Assembly (NCBI GenBank): GCA_947359465.1
Contig: OX375880.1
Location: 13,958,120-14,022,119 of the forward strand
DNA length: 64,000 nt
Source: Metellina segmentata
Lineage: Eukaryota; Arthropoda; Arachnida; Araneae; Tetragnathidae
Direction: 5' to 3'
The notes beneath the pieces were generated by a model. The model saw only the letters and a program-made list of their open reading frames with translations, made no database searches and had not been told where the DNA came from. Of this stretch, positions 20,561-32,210 are shown piece by piece; position 1 is the stretch's first letter, and each line of letters opens with the position of its first letter. Both the position numbers and the translations under genes were made by a program.

Positions 20561-21979
20561 TAAGTTTTTTATTTCCAGTAATTTAACTTTGGAGTTCTTC
20601 TCTTATAAAGGGTTTCATTACATCCCCTTTTTGTATATTTGTATTGTAAGTGTATACTTTTAAATATTTGGAAGTACGGAAGAGAGGCTTGGCCTGTAAA
20701 ACCCTTAAAAATTATTAAGCTTTCATTTAAGTATTATATTGTGTTTTTCTATCCACTGTTTGCTTTACTTTCCTGTGGGATATGTTTTAAACCAGAGGCT
20801 TCCTCTGGTTCTTTTTTCGGCTCAAATGATTCCAAGTACATTGCTATGAAGGTGTCCTGTCTTCAGTCAGCCATTGTCCCTTTCTCGAAACGAAGCTTTT
20901 TTTCGTTCCTCCCAACACCCCTTTGCAGCAGACCCATAAAACTATTCCCCCTCTCTGAAGGAATTCGGTAGGGTCAACGCTCAAGTTCATCGTCCGACAG
21001 CGGTCTGCGCCCCCCCCGACCCCCCCCCCCCCCAAATTGCGGGTGGACTCCGGCCAGATGCAGAAACGAAGAAGCGATCAGCATCCCGGGGCCAATGACA
21101 AAATTTGCTTGCCAAGACGGGATCCTACCCAAAACTTCTGGAAGGATGGTGGCAACAGGAGAGTGATGGTATAAAAAGGGGACACAACGAGAAAGCTTCT
21201 CTCTTGGCTTTTTTTTCTCCTTGGAACGTGCGATTTTGGACGTTCTCCGTGGCGGTCTGTTAAAGGGGCCTTTTGCTGGAATTCCAAAAAGCTGACAAAA
21301 TGCTTTCTAGTACATGGTAACTCTGCACCCAGAGCCATTTTTTTTATCCCTTCTATCTCTTTCGTTCCTGCCTCCTCTTACAGGAACATTAAAATATAAT
21401 ATTATAAATTTAAGGTAGATCAAATTATGTGTCGCGCTGTTGATTTTTGTTAATTGGTTATGTCCGTGACCATATAATTATTGTAAAATTCATTATAATC
21501 TTAATACACTTATAAATAAATGTTCTATATTTTAGATTTTTAAATCTTTTGATTTTGGGCATTCCTCTTTTACTTGTCAACACAGACAACAGCATGTATC
21601 AGGTTTACCTGGTTATTGTTTTAATCCTACAATGCATTGTGTAATCACTATTAATGATATTTCATTGGCCATTGAATCGCAACCTATGTAGCGATTGCTT
21701 TTTGCTACACAGCACTCGCCACTCAGTGATGAGAACAATCCAGTCTACTCATGATGTGGGGTCACCACCGCGATGAACGCCAATGAGTCTGATTGCTTCT
21801 CCGTTGAGGCATGCATGATGAATCCAGAGTGTGAGTACGGTGGCCTCGTGCTGAATGATAACTATGAGCTGGGACGGACACCTTTTGCTTTGGGCGGGGG
21901 TTGTGCAGGCTGTTGGGGGACTCCGACCACGTCTCGGATAACCTGGCGCACCTAGCACTGCTCCCACATGCCCGGGTCT
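20561..21979. other. Non-coding stretch with C-tracts
   Basis: No gene recognised. It contains an uninterrupted C run at about 21020-21034 preceded by a C8 run, and a CpG-rich part up to about 21340. Then comes AT-rich sequence until the transposase remnant. Confidence 0.45.
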
Positions 21980-23325
21980 TCTTTCGTTTTATCATTAGAG
22001 ACCTTCCCTGGTAATCCGTTGTGGGTTTTCAGTAACTCGTTACGGAGGGGATTGTTTCCATTCAGAAGAAGAAGAAGTGGCATAGATGCACACACACCTA
22101 CGCGACATGGATTGGCAAACATTTTCGAAGATACCTGGCGTTTTGCAGATCGTAGCAGCAGCGATGGAGATTCGTGCCTCCAGGTCGATTTCAGAATTTA
22201 CGGGCGGGTCGTACACAATGCTCTTCATGGCACGCCAGAGAATATAATCAAGAGGAGATAAATCATGTGATCTGTCAGGCCAAGCGACGGGACCGCCATG
22301 CCCAATCGAATTGTTTCAAAATGTCCGGTCCAAATGGTCACGTACACACCTTGCGTAATGAGATAGCGTCACATCATGTTGAAACCACATTCCGGGCCGA
22401 ACATGTGTGGGTACACCGTTAAGCCTTTCCGGAAATAGCTCTTGAAGAAAGACGAGATACTTGCGAGAGTCCAGTCGAGGTGGTAAGATGTATAGCCCGA
22501 CTAAACTGTACCCCACGATACCCGCCCACACATTAACAGTGAACCGTTTGCGCTGCTCGTGGTCGGGTTCCGTGTGGGTTGTCCAAGGCCCACATGTGCG
22601 CGTTGTGCGTTTTGAACCAACACCTCCGATAGAATGAACAACCCCTTACGTGAAAAGGTTGCTTCATCACAGAACATAACAGAACTGTAAAATTGCGCGT
22701 CGGCCGCGCATTGATGTAGAAACCACTGTGAAAACGCAACACGTCGTGGGGGATCATCCGACTGCAATAACTGAACTCTCTGAGGATGAAAGGGATGTGT
22801 ACGGCGATGCATTATATGATTCGCCCTGCAGTATACGATTGACAGTTGATCGAGACGTTCTGGTGGCAGCGGCAAGCGATGGTACACTGGTACCGGGATT
22901 TTGGTCCACATCATGCAACAGACCCTCTTCGAATATGGGTGTTCGTGCTGTTCGCGGCCGCCCAGTATCCTGCATCGTGGATGTGAAGGATCCACGTTCC
23001 GCAAAGTTCTGATGTACCCGAGCGAACATTTGATGATTTGGTTGGAGCCTCGTTGGATATCTTTGCTGATACAACCGAACAGCAGCGCGTCCATTTCCGT
23101 AGGCTAGGCCGTAGATGAAGTGGATGTCCGTTATATTGGCGTTTGTGAAACGATTCACGTTGATCGCACGCAGTCGGCGTCTACAATGAGGAAGCTACAC
23201 GTACCAACCTTGATAGCTGGCGTACAGCGCCACCTATCGATTTCCGCCCATGCTTTCCTATGTAATTATGGTTCCTAACGTTGTTCTCCCCTCCAAGTTT
23301 GTACACGAAGCTCCGAGACACCTTG
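21980..23325 (-). pseudogene. IS630/mariner-like transposase with DUF4817-type N-terminus, frameshifted
   Basis: The N-terminus near 23158 (MNRFTNANITDIHFIYGLAY, then GNGRAAVRLYQQRYPTR) is the DUF4817 helix-turn-helix type common in arthropod elements. Downstream come SSVMFCDEATFSRKG (first catalytic Asp), RPGMWFQHD (second Asp) and MKSIVYDPPVNSEIDLEARI near the C-terminus. The reading frame changes near 22790 and again in the 22530-22560 region, so it is inactive. The promoter-side terminus is probably near 23325 (minus GGTGTCTCGGAGCTTCGTGT). No matching terminus was found on the left, so that end is probably truncated. Confidence 0.88.
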
Positions 23326-23329
23326 TATA

Positions 23330-23612
23330 TATATGTACCATACTCGAAACCCCATCCACCAAACCACCTGCACAGTGGCGACACTCGTAGCGATGCCAGC
23401 GCCACGGAGTATATAACACGGAGCGCAGGTGCAAAGAGAAGAGCATAGTAGAAAAGAGCGATGTCACCAGCTGCGAAGCTCTCATCGACGCTTTCGTTTA
23501 TCTCTTTAAGTTAGGCTTAAGAGCCTAAAGCTGTATGCTCAATCACGGAATACAGTTATTGTTTTAATTATTGTTCTTGTCTTCATCCATCAACCAACAC
23601 CCTAGAAAACAA
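23330..23612 (+). other. Promoter-like or solo-LTR-like segment
   Basis: Contains GTGGCGACACTCGTAGCG, a TATA box in GGAGTATATAACACGGAGCG, and a pyrimidine-rich end. Layout resembles a retrotransposon promoter, but no flanking duplication or second copy is visible. Confidence 0.25.
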
Positions 23613-23639
23613 ACCGAACCAGAACATACATTTAGATAT

Positions 23640-24072
23640 CTATATGAAGTGAAATTTTCCGCAGATTTCAAATCTGTTGAAATTTTTACTCTATCTTTAA
23701 CGATCTAGGAGATCGAGAAACGAACTATATAACTCCAGTTAAAACTTTATTTCTTTTTTTTTCGTCGGCTGATAGGTAGTGGCTGATATTGTTCCTCTGC
23801 AAAATAAAACGGACACGGAAAAGATAAATTTAGAATCTGTCATCTTTTCATTATGCTGTTGCCATTCTAAAGAGAAAAAAATAATTAAATATGTCATTAA
23901 ATTCATTAAAAAATGTTCTAGATAAAATTTTAAAATTCGGGTTGCGCACAAAAATGGCAAAAAATTCGCACTACCCGTGTGCCAAATCTTATTACTGTAA
24001 GTACCATAGATTAGTCAGGACAGTCCGCACACACACACATACACACACACACTTCCTTTTATAATGCAGAGA
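23640..24072 (-). mobile_element. Non-autonomous Helitron, family 1, 3'-truncated
   Basis: The minus strand starts A|TCTCTGCATTATAAAAGGAA (5' TC end) and carries the family landmarks TTTGGCACAC, TTAAAGATAGAG and CGGATTTGAAAT/CAACAGATTTGAAATC. It stops near 23640 without the CTAG end. A CA microsatellite lies at 24031-24050. Confidence 0.65.
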
Positions 24073-25165
24073 TTCAACAATCGCAATGAAACGCGACTTA
24101 ATTTGACGGTGCGTAGATATAAGCGTCTGGATAAAGAAGGTATAATGGGTTCTCTTCAGTTTGTACTAGGCATGCCAACTCCCAGAAAATAACCGGTTTT
24201 TATAAGTCTGGTTATAACTTTGGTCGCCGGAACATCTCTTTTAAAAAAGAACATGTCCAGGCGAGGATTCGTAAACTTAATCCTTAAGCATTATTTGTTC
24301 CTTGTACAAATCACTCTCTTAATCTGTATGGAGCTGTTTCACACTGTGTTACCTTTTTTTGACCTTAGAAAGTCTGTACTGCTTTTTCTCAGTTTCCACA
24401 CAAATTGACGATCCTTGAAAGGTATAGTGGAAAGTCGAACAAATCCGGGTAGGCGGATAAATCCGGGACCCGGCAGTTTTGTCTAGATTATTATTGCCAT
24501 CTGTCGGATAACGCATGTAACTAGTTGCAGACAACCGCCATGCTATTTGGAGTTGAATGAAAGGCAGAGTAGATTATATGTTTGTCAATTCCGATGTTTT
24601 AAAAAATTCGAGTAGAAAAGGTTCGATTTTTACTACACCGATTTCACTCTGTAGTTTCTAATTTCTTGAAGATTTATTTTAGGTAAGCACAACATCTGAT
24701 AACACCTCTTTCAGCTATTATTTTAAGTTATTAAATCACGTTTTGCATCATGTTATAGCCTTCTTTTCAGATTAATGAAGTTGTCGCATAAAACCGGGAC
24801 CTTGGCAGTCGGACAGGACCGGGTAGGAATTGGAGCTTGGAGAACTAGAAAAAACCAGACAACCAGAAATGAAAAACGTAATACAGAAAATTCACACACG
24901 GGGTGTTTACGACTTTGTTTCCTAAACTAATGAATAAAATAAATTTCTAAACTAATGAAAATTCATAAATAAAAATTTTGCATATTTTTTAATGTATTAG
25001 TTGTACAACTTTGATTCTGCCGTTTTCCTATGGATGGCTTTAGCGGTAAGTAGTGGTCGAAATAAATAGATCATAGACGTTATGCAATAAACTTGCACTT
25101 CTGACAACATAAACCCATAGAAACATTAGTCAATTTGTATCTGCATCATAAAGTTATTCACGATT
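24073..25165. other. Intergenic, nothing recognised
   Basis: AT-rich intergenic sequence between a truncated Helitron and the mariner fragment. CCGGGTAGGCGGATAAATCC near 24447 and ACCGGGTAGGAATTGGAG near 24820 hint at the ends of an unclassified element, but no clear inverted pair was found. Confidence 0.35.
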
Positions 25166-25169
25166 AAAA

Positions 25170-25367
25170 ATGTCAGTTTACGAGCCAAATTATCGTTATT
25201 TGCGGGAGGTTTTAATTTTCTGCTTCAATATGAAGAAATCTGCGTCTGAGGCTCATCGAATGCTCTCAAATACTTATGGTGAAGCCACTATTAGTAAAGA
25301 ACGTGTCGTGAGTGGTTTCAACGCTTCAAGAACGGTGAAAGAATTCCCAACAGGCTTCTTGATTTAA
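25170..25367 (+). pseudogene. mariner transposase N-terminal fragment
   Basis: LREVLIFCFNMKKSASEAHR then MLSNTYGEATISKERV and VSGFNASRTV are the mariner N-terminal helix-turn-helix (consensus includes F-KKSAxEAHRM and YG-A-xS-xT). The Trp usually seen in WFxRF is Gly and the frame ends early. No catalytic domain follows. It lies about 320 bp upstream of the small host gene. Confidence 0.8.
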
Positions 25368-25686
25368 ACAATGAAAATTTGCTTAATACGTATTCAGCAG
25401 ATAAACAATTACATATGAACAACAACAAAAGAATATGTGTAAAACAATAGGTACTCATGTACGTTGTTGAAACTCAAAATATTTTAGCATTGTTATATGA
25501 CATTGTTCAGTTTAATACAGTGCATCATTTTGTACAAAGCAAAAACTTTTATCTTGAGAAAGCGTATTTTGATATTTCAAAGCTGTCTGCGATTTTAAAG
25601 TGATTTTGATATTTATTTGAATATTTTATTGACATTGTCAAAAGAGCGACCACAAAGGATTCTCTCTTGACAGTCAGATTTTCGTC

Positions 25687-25742
25687 ATGAAGCCCATCAA
25701 AATGAAGATAGCTTCACTGACTAAATGGCTGCGGGTCAAATT
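25687..25742 (+). CDS. Small gene, exon 1
   Basis: ATG to donor GTAAGT, 56 nt, 18 codons plus two bases. Encodes the Lys-rich N-terminus. A second in-frame Met lies five codons in. Confidence 0.75.
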
Positions 25743-26379
25743 GTAAGTATCTTTGTACAATCTTGGGTATTCATTTTGAGTAGAACTTAAGCAGTATATT
25801 CATTAATGAATTACATATCTTATGTCATACAGAATTTAAAAGTAGACATTTAACTGTAAGAAACATTTTTAAGCATTACATTACATCATTTTCAGATGTA
25901 TTTTAATTTTAATTCAGGTTATTCAATTACATCGCTTCATTGATATAAAAATAGTTTCTCATTTACTCTCACGTACGAGGAAAATGAACAAACAGCGGCG
26001 TAAAGTAACGTAAACTAATGCTTCCGTTGACAATTTCTGGTTTTCTTTCAGTTGCAAGCCGAGCAAACCTGTGGACGTAGAACGCCAGGGATTGCTGGAT
26101 GATTACGACGGTGAAGACTCGATCCAGATGTATGACGGAATCGAGCACTTGGAGCCTGAGCTTCAGTTGCCCCACCCAGACAGGGAGGCCTCAAACGTCT
26201 CATTGGACACACGCACTAAGATCAATGCCATCAACAAGTGGATCGATGAGAGCCTGAAGGTCAAATATGTGCATGCACATTACAACATCAATGAGACTCT
26301 AGTGCCTGCAAAGAAGACCCCAATTGCAGACGACGAGTTCGACGCTATTACCAGGAGCTTGTCGTGGGGATCACTCTAG
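25687..26379 (+). CDS. Unrecognised 127-residue protein, two exons
   Basis: Exon 1 (25687-25742) and exon 2 (26052-26379) join TT|T to Phe. Donor GTAAGT and acceptor TTTTCTTTCAG are strong. The protein begins MKPIKMKIASLTKWLRVKFC, a basic amphipathic stretch with a Cys, and continues with an acidic middle. ERQGLL fits the acidic dileucine pattern [DE]xxxL[LI] and YDGI fits YxxPhi, both AP-adaptor sorting signals in cytosolic tails; either match could be chance. No transmembrane segment or enzyme motif is visible, and it ends SLSWGSL. Exon 2 is near 50 percent GC against AT-rich flanks, and an AATAAA follows. I do not recognise a family. The start is the ATG nearest the splice site; the frame stays open upstream to 25633, so a longer N-terminus is possible. 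Confidence 0.8.
26052..26379 (+). CDS. Small gene, exon 2 and stop
   Basis: 328 nt from acceptor TTTTCTTTCAG to TAG. Codon use is richer in C and G at third positions than any neighbouring open frame, supporting real coding sequence. Confidence 0.88.
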
Positions 26380-26693
26380 AAGTGATTGTAAAAACTGACT
26401 ATGGACATATTTACCGATTTTGACTAACCTCTATGTGACTCATGATATGCGACACCTATATGTGACACCGGACTTTTGACTCACGATTTTGACACTCGAT
26501 ATTTGACCTTTACTTTCTGGCTATATTTTCTATTCGACTGAAGGAACTTATAACGCATCATCGTTTTCACCACGCGAGCCTCCAATAGGAATCATCCATA
26601 ATTTCTAAACCTTTATTCACATCAAAAGGCCAGCAATTGATTTACATTATAAACAGCCTTTCATATGCCATTCAATCATTTTAATTTTAGAAC

Positions 26694-26699
26694 AATAAA
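26694..26699 (+). terminator. Poly(A) signal of the small gene
   Basis: AATAAA, 315 nt after the stop codon and before a Helitron end at 26810. It gives a compact 3' untranslated region. Confidence 0.65.
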
Positions 26700-26809
26700 T
26701 ATTTCCTACCTCCATTCTGTTTGTCTTTTTTGTCAATCAATTCATGGACAAAGCAAGTTTTCCTTATATTTAATTAAATTATATGCAAAAAAATTTATAA
26801 TATTATAAA

Positions 26810-27420
26810 CTAGCCACAACATGGCTAGTGCGTCGTAAACCAACACCGCGGGCAACGCCGTGATGTAAGGTATTAATCTGGTGAAAAATTTTCTGCAGAT
26901 TTCAAATCCGTTGAAGATATATTAAATTAAAAAATTATTTATTTAAAGAAAATCATATTTTTAGGTATCAATCTAAACTGAAATTTTCCGCAGATTTCAA
27001 ATCCGTTGAAATTTTTACTCCATCTTTAACGGTCTTGGAGATAGAAAAAAGAACTGTGACTCCAGTTAAGATTTATCGTCTGGGTGGAAAATCATTCCTC
27101 GCGCAAAATAAAAGCGGAAACGAAAAAAAATAATTTTCTACGTGATCTGTCGGTTGAAAAAACTTGGCATGATTCCAAACCCTGACTGCAATGTCAAGTG
27201 GGTAGAAAAAGTCATCCGCGTTTGAACCAGGTAGAGAATAAAACTATTAAACTCATTTAAAAATCTTCTGGATTAAATTTTAATATTTCGCCGCAACCCA
27301 AAAATTGCAAAAAAATCGGACTACCTGTGTACCAAATCTCATTGCTGTAAGTGCCATAGAATCTTCATGATTTTGCGGCCGCGAAAAAAACAAACAAACA
27401 CTTATTTTTGTAGTATTAGA
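26810..27420 (-). mobile_element. Non-autonomous Helitron, family 1
   Basis: The 3' end on the minus strand is GGCTAGCCATG-hairpin-CTAG at 26810, next to T. The 5' end is near TCTAATACTACAAAAATAAG at 27420. Internal landmarks (GCAGAAAATTTT, CGGATTTGAAATC, TTAAAGATGGAG, TTTGGTACACAGG) match the copies at 49973 and 60918. Confidence 0.75.
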
Positions 27421-27769
27421 AATACAACTATCAATTAATTAAATGTTAAACTTTACGCTGCGTCATGTAGACAAGTGTTTACACAAACACTACAATTTCG
27501 TTTACACCAGCGGCATGGTACAGATCTGTGTACGGTGAATGTTATCCCCCTTTTAAATAACCGCTGGTATCGATCACCATTTACGAGCTGCCAGCGACTG
27601 ACCTTCTAGAGCAGTGCTTCTCAAACTTTGTTTTTTATTTAATTTATCAAAACCGCCCCGCCCTAAGGCATATGTGTAGTTTTGGGTTGTGAGCAACCCC
27701 GCACAGCACATGCGTTGCCGCCTATGTTTCTTAATATTGCAATACAATTACACTTATTATCATGTGAGG

Positions 27770-29090
27770 GGCTATGATAGATCTTCTAGCCTTATTTCAA
27801 GAAGTCAATAGGCTATTATCTTAAGGCCTTGTCTTGACTTTTTCCTTGTCCAAATTAGTTTTCTTTCTACTTTTTTGTGGTCACGAGGAAATAGGTCTTT
27901 TCTTATGTTTTCCCACAGTTAGCAGTCGTAAATTACGTGGTCAACACTTTGAATTCCTTCTCCACATTCGCATTTGTCTTCCTCATTGAATAAACGTTTC
28001 TGGTGCTGTGCAAATACGCCGTGACCAGTGATAAATCTCAAAAGATCCTAGAAGTCTCGTCTGTGATATGTCCTTGTATTCTGTATGGACTACTCTTCCT
28101 AGAGTGTCTATATAATAAGAGTGGCGACAAGGGATCAAATTTGGCAAAATGCGCATGCGCGGCAGCCATTTTTCTACCAGAATCGTCTCAAAGCAGGTTG
28201 CTGGGCGAATTAATATATCATTTCAAGGAGAACAAAAAGCGTATGATTGTTATAATATGGATACATTCTGTATAAATGAATCATATAAACGCTCAATTAC
28301 ATGCGTGATTGATGAGATGGATTACATAACGCGCTGACTTAGACTGCGGGAAACACCATGTTGTTCAAAAAAAGCTATTTACTTAAAGAGTCTTCAAATT
28401 TATACTGACAAAACACTAAAATAATAATAAATGGACATTCTAGAGCACGAAATGGAACATGAATAAGCTATATTTTCTTTTTTATTTAATATACACACGT
28501 TTTTCTCGAACACAAAAAAAAGTTCCCCTTTTAAGTCTACGGGAGCTAGGAAAAGACCGCCTCGGGCAGTAGAAAAGGTCTCTAAGCCAATCGGAAAGTG
28601 TTTCCCGTATGTCGCCACTCTTATTATATAGGCACTCTAACTCTTCCCTTCTCTGAGTAGTCCCATCGCCCTTGCCACATCTCTTCTGCTTCTTTGTTAA
28701 TTTGTTTCCGGATGTATTCCTTGTCCATTTGTTTTGCCTTGTCGATGTAATGTTTCTCTGTTGCTTCTTTGGCCAGAGCATCCGCCCTCTCGTTGCCCTC
28801 ATGGGCTTTAATCCATTTTAGGTTTATAACTCCTGATTAATTCTTTATTTGATGTTTCATATTTACAAATATATTTATCACTGTTGGTAATATTGGCTAG
28901 TGCCATTAACAAGGATCTTGAGTCAGTAATAATGTCGGCCTTTTTGATGTCATTCTTTGTAATGAGAGATATAGCTCTGTCTCTCTCTCTCTCTCAATAG
29001 CTATTAATTCTGCCATATAAACCGTAGAATGATCGCTAATTCTTATTGCCTCGCTGTATACTTCTATACCTTACAAATAAACGACCAAAC
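27770..29090 (-). pseudogene. Non-LTR retrotransposon (LINE) RNase H and C-terminal relic
   Basis: Minus-strand reading gives ISDHSTVYMAELIAIE and DIITDSRSLL, the RNase H core with TDS. HEGNERADALAKEATEKHY follows (RNase H end, GNExADxLAK). After the hAT MITE comes VYSIQDIQ-like sequence and DKCECGEG then HVIYDC, the CxC...HxxxxC motif found near the C-terminus of I/Jockey-type LINEs. Stops and frameshifts show it is dead. The 5' reverse transcriptase part is absent. Confidence 0.78.
28100..28639. mobile_element. hAT MITE, copy 2, 8-bp target duplication
   Basis: ACTCTTCC at 28092-28099 and 28640-28647 flanks a 540-bp element starting TAGAGTGTCTATATAATAAG and ending with the inverted copy (CTTATTATATAGGCACTCTA). 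It is the same element as 19194-19731 in the opposite orientation and sits between the RNase H and the CxC motif of the LINE. Confidence 0.95.
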
Positions 29091-29264
29091 TTAGTATGTC
29101 CATGGACCCATTCTCATAGCAAAAACTTGACCAAGAACCCAAAAGTAAAATTACTCTACATAACTGTATAATAGAAAACTTGCAAATTTAACTTTAATGT
29201 CTTGAGTGGTAGTATTTATTTATTGAAGTATAAATTTTGAATATTTATTTATTGAAATTAGTAG

Positions 29265-29390
29265 TATTTTCTACTACTACTGTAATATATAGTAGTAGTA
29301 GTAAATAAATGGTAGTAGTATATTTTATTAAATACTACTCTACTACTACATATTTACTAAAATACTAGTAAGTAGTATTTATTGAAATTA
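29265..29390. repeat. AGT/ACT trinucleotide inverted repeats
   Basis: Runs of ACTACTACT and AGTAGTAGTAGT alternate (TTCTACTACTACTG, then ATAGTAGTAGTAGTAAAT, then ATACTACTCTACTACTAC, then AGTAAGTAGT). These can fold as hairpins. A separate CT repeat lies at 28978-28996. Confidence 0.75.
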
Positions 29391-29519
29391 TAACTTTTGT
29401 TTTAAAATACAAAAACACATTTTTTTAAATGTGATGGGTGAACCTGATGAGATGATATGAGATTATTTTTGTTAGATCTTTGTTTGTGAGTAACATTCGT
29501 AAATCTCCACGAGCACTAA

Positions 29520-32210
29520 TTTCCTATCGGTTTCTTTATTTCGTAATGAAGCTCAGCTGCACTAAATCCACGTTCTACTAAATTTGGAAGACAGGAAAGC
29601 AATTAACAGCTTCTGTACATTAACCCATAATGCAGGATTTGAAATTGGTATCTGTTTTGTAACCAGAATTCGGCTCCTCATTTGTGAATAATTCAATATA
29701 TTGCTCCTGTATTAGTATGGATTCATCTGAGTTTGTGGGTCTACTTGCAAAAGGGTCCAACATGTGAAAAATAATAACCACGTGAAAAATGTATTGAAAT
29801 CTTTGGCTGAGGCCAGAATAAAGAACCGTTAAGTGTTGACATCTCGTTTTTGCAATTTTGAAAACTGAGAGCATTCTTTTCTCCCCAAGTTGTATAGAAA
29901 ACGTTTAGTAACAAACGCAGATATTATACTTTTAATTTTGATTAAATTTAATTGATCACCTTGCAGCTTCAAATTGGTTTAGTTTAAATTGGCTAATAAG
30001 TGAGTAAAATAAACTATGTCATTTTTGAATCAATTAAATAGAGCCGCAAATCATTGTCTTTACTTTCCAGGAATTCCAACACGGAATCAAAGAGTGCATA
30101 AAAAATCGATCCAAACATACACTTTTAAATAACCAACTAACTTCCATGCTAAGTAGTAAACTATTATAATCTTCATCATTTTCCAAGCAAAGCTGAGCAA
30201 ATAATCTCTTATTTAAGGCATTCCTTTTGATTTTATTAACTCCATTAATGACATAATATAGTGAGCCATAAAAAGAGTTCACTCAGATTTTTGGCGACTA
30301 AATCTTGTCGATGAATGACACAATATCATGGTTCCCTCACCTTTATCCAAAAAAAATTCAAGGACTTTTCAAAACCCAAAACAAATTTTTCAGGGACCTA
30401 AAATTTTTTATAACGACCTAAAACAAGGCATACACAAAAGTTGTCAATTAAAAAAAAATGTGTATAAAAAAAAAGACAATTTTTTAAAAACTACTGATAG
30501 CCAAGAAAAGAAAGTTTATCATCAATTTTGGTAAAAATTTGGACTTTCTTTTTTTATTTTGCTTTTTGTCTCAACTCAATGCTATCAGGCTACTTGCACA
30601 CATATCAATTTCGGTCGTGCGATAAATTCTTTTAGTCGCACGAAGAAGAGTATGGGAGCTTGCACAGACGGTTCGATCTACATGACACAATCTCTATTTT
30701 CCTGTCGTCCACTGTCTTGTTTGAGTAACAAAATAAATCAAAAGTTTTGACTGGTGTTAGGGCTTCTTTATTATCTAGTCTTAGTTTCTATCTTTGTGAT
30801 CGTTAAAGATAGAGGGAAAATTTCAACGGATTTGAAATCTGCAGAAAATTTTCAACAATAGAAAACTTTAATGCGATTTTCTTAAATTTTTTTTTTTTCA
30901 ATTGTAACTTTTATATTTTTGCAATAAGAATTTGGCTTTATTTCTTTGGATGCGTGACAGGTTTCCAATGACATCCTGACTGCTAAAGCTACGGTTTCCT
31001 AAGAAAGCAGTGCTGTTATCTAGCGAACGTGATACGTCATTATGTGGCGGGCATAACAAGATGGCTGTCTTAACGTAGACCAGAGGTGTCAACTTAGACG
31101 GACAGAATACTGTGAAAAATGGACGATCTAGACATAGCATTACTAGTATATCTTGTAGTGTCAAAGCGGGAAACATCGGTTTCATTCAGAATGACGCTCA
31201 AATGACACACCTGCTTTGGAGGAAACTAGTCTGGACAAGTAGCAATGCAACACGAAATTACACTATTATGTACTAGTTAAAAAAAAATCAAGTACTTTCA
31301 AGGACTTTTCACCAAGTTTCCTAATTTTCAAGGGCCCCTAGTTAGGAAAAACAAATTCAAGGACCGTGGGAACCCTGAATATAGAGATAATACATGCAGT
31401 ATAGCTTGTTTTAAGTATGCCAGAAAGCCTCGGTGTCGTCCTACCACTGGCGGAGCACCGCCATTAGCAACGGAGAAAACATTACTCAAGGGTAAAGCTT
31501 TTAAATCGAAAAATCTTTTTAATTCATTAAATATTGCTTCACTTTTCGTATCAGTTTCAAAATATTAAAAAAAAAAACAATATTCTTGGAAAAAATTTTC
31601 TTTTACAAATCTTACAAAAGCTAAAAATAAAGCTTCGTTTCCTGGCAAAGTTGCCGAGCCAAGCTGTATAGAGAATTCAGATGTTTTTAAGTTCTCACAT
31701 AAAGAATTTTCTACGCGGCGAGCCATTTCGTCAATCCTTCTTTGTACTGTATTATTACTCAGTTAAATTATTATAATATCAAAGCTGTTTATGCAGCACG
31801 GTGCATATTATCTCAATTACAGCTGGTATAATACGTTCTTCACCAAAGGTGTGCTGCTTTTCGGACTTTGCAATCAGTAAAAAAATGTTATAAGAAGCAC
31901 GCAGTCCATCGTCATCTTGCTCAGATGTCGCAATGACGGTATTTTCAAATATTATTATTTGACTGTTTTAAAAAAGTTAAATCTTTATCTTTTTTTGTCG
32001 CTATGGACTTTTGTCAAATGTTCCTTAAGCTTAGAAAGTTTCATTGATTTGTTTGACAAAGTTTTGTTGCACAGAAGGCACATAAGAAAAGTACCATTCC
32101 ATGATAACGGAATAAAGCCACATTTTAAATATTCAAGAATTATCTGCATTTTTTTTTTCGTCTCGCATCATACTGTTATCAGTAAAAAAAGACACAAATT
32201 TAAGATATAA
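29520..32210 (-). pseudogene. hAT transposase relic, ZBED5/FAM200-like
   Basis: Reading the minus strand, a degraded BED-finger/KLKEHL-like part near 32050 is followed by LRASYNIFLLIAKSEKQHTF near 31880. Next come a TDGAPA-like site degraded near 31430 and, after the inserted MITE, VIHRQDLVAKNLS. Then VNKIKRNALNKRLFAQLC and SLLLSMEVSWLFK complete the core. The order and motifs match the hAT lineage that gave rise to vertebrate ZBED5/FAM200. Many stops; the insertion at 30327-31377 interrupts the frame between Tyr and VIHRQ. Confidence 0.78.
30327..31377. mobile_element. MITE with CAGGGTTCCC ends, containing a Helitron piece
   Basis: Starts CATGGTTCCCTCACC and TTCAAGGACTTTTCAA, and ends TTCAAGGACCGTGGGAACCC then TG, an inverted match. 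At 30810-30860 it contains the family-1 Helitron words TTAAAGATAGAG and CAACGGATTTGAAATC, a nested fragment. Only AATAT is shared by the flanks, so the target duplication is unclear. Confidence 0.55.
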
